A stretch of 13,842 nt of DNA from assembly GCA_021790615.1 (NCBI GenBank), contig JAJYGW010000359.1, positions 1,100 through 14,941 of the forward strand, written 5' to 3'. The position numbers and the translations under genes are program-made. The DNA comes from Actinomycetes bacterium (GTDB taxonomy: Bacteria; Actinomycetota; Acidimicrobiia; Acidimicrobiales; JAKAOS01). How positions within the stretch are numbered: position 1 is the first letter of the stretch; each line of letters begins with the position of its first letter. The notes beneath the pieces are model-generated. The model did not search any database, was not told the DNA's origin, and saw only the letters and a program-made list of their open reading frames with translations. This document shows, piece by piece, positions 13,562-13,842 of the stretch.

Positions 13562-13842
13562 TCAGCCGCCGCTCAGGGCACGACCAGCACGCAGCGCTCC
13601 GAGCACCGCGAGGGCGCGTGGATCCTCGACGAGCTCCTCGAGCACGCAAGGGAGCGCGAGCGACCAGTTCGGCCAGGAGTCGGTCGTACCGGGCATGTTC
13701 GGCCGCTCCGCAACCCCGAGGAGGTCCTCGAGGCTCGCAACGACGACCCGGCAGGGCGACGCTCCGAGCACCCGATGGAGCGCGACCGCCTGGGCGTCGA
13801 CTGGGCGAAGCGGTGTGCTCCCCCCGCACTGCTCCCCGGTCG
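13562..13842 (-). CDS. malQ: 4-alpha-glucanotransferase (MalQ), C-terminal part, truncated by window
   Basis: The frame is open to the last base of the window, so only the final ~93 residues are present. They match the end of amylomaltase (GH77), which transfers alpha-1,4-glucan chains between acceptors in maltodextrin and glycogen metabolism. The diagnostic block is LGASPCRVVVASLEDLLGVAERPNMPGTTDSWPNWSLALP, where the LEDL, NxPGTTD and PNW elements are typical of GH77 C-termini. The catalytic Asp/Glu residues lie outside the window. A GTG at 13771 inside the frame is not a real start, because family sequence continues upstream (VDAQAVALHRVLGASP). The dedA gene follows on the same strand. Confidence 0.9.
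   Translation of the reverse strand, partial: TGEQCGGSTPLRPVDAQAVALHRVLGASPCRVVVASLEDLLGVAERPNMPGTTDSWPNWSLALPCVLEELVEDPRALAVLGALRAGRALSGG

Noticed and set aside
13506..13829. N-terminal extension of the dedA frame
   Set aside because: It runs through the malQ coding region in another frame; the DedA fold starts just after GTG 13505.

Overview
The window is very GC-rich (roughly 70% or more), almost every codon ends in G or C, and GTG starts dominate. Together with the proteins, this points to a high-GC actinobacterium. An Acidimicrobiia-like lineage would fit, but that is inference and not shown by any marker gene here. There are no rRNA or tRNA genes, CRISPR arrays, transposases or phage genes.

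Layout. Bases 1-777 are the 3' end of a fatty-acyl-CoA ligase. It is followed by a 45-bp tandem repeat, a gamma-glutamyltransferase-family gene (887-2548) and a possible two-helix membrane protein (2625-2867). Bases 2987-9235 hold a menaquinone (vitamin K2) cluster in which strands alternate: menD (-), menH-like (+), menA (-), menB (-), menE (+). Only menB-menA lie head to tail. menD/menH and menB/menE are divergent pairs. The set covers SEPHCHC synthase, SHCHC synthase, OSB-CoA ligase, DHNA-CoA synthase and DHNA prenyltransferase. Isochorismate synthase (menF), OSB synthase (menC), the DHNA-CoA thioesterase and the final methyltransferase (menG/ubiE) are not in the window.

Bases 9296-11618 carry a tight minus-strand unit, DUF302 protein - AhpD-like protein - family 1 glycosyltransferase, joined by two identical 4-nt GTGA stop/start overlaps. 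A 458-bp gap with a strongly polypyrimidine/polypurine degenerate minisatellite separates it from a divergent DoxX-family membrane protein (12077-12691). A 14-bp-stem hairpin lies between doxX and a convergent DedA-family gene (12906-13505). The 3' end of malQ (13562 to the window end) lies upstream of dedA on the same strand.

The most unusual theme is short-period repetition. Two gene ends carry duplications of the segment spanning the stop codon (periods 45 and 51 bp, both in frame). The menD/menH divergent region holds a 30-bp-period G-rich repeat with a G-quadruplex motif. MenD, MenH and the glycosyltransferase each carry a low-complexity insert of roughly 40 residues, and part of the menH insert resembles the repeat upstream of that gene. 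A second theme is promoter-like TAnnnT hexamers exactly 6 nt before GTG starts, suggesting leaderless mRNAs. I see no defence or mobile system. The best candidates for something undescribed are the DUF302-AhpD-glycosyltransferase/DoxX module and the stop-codon-anchored repeats.
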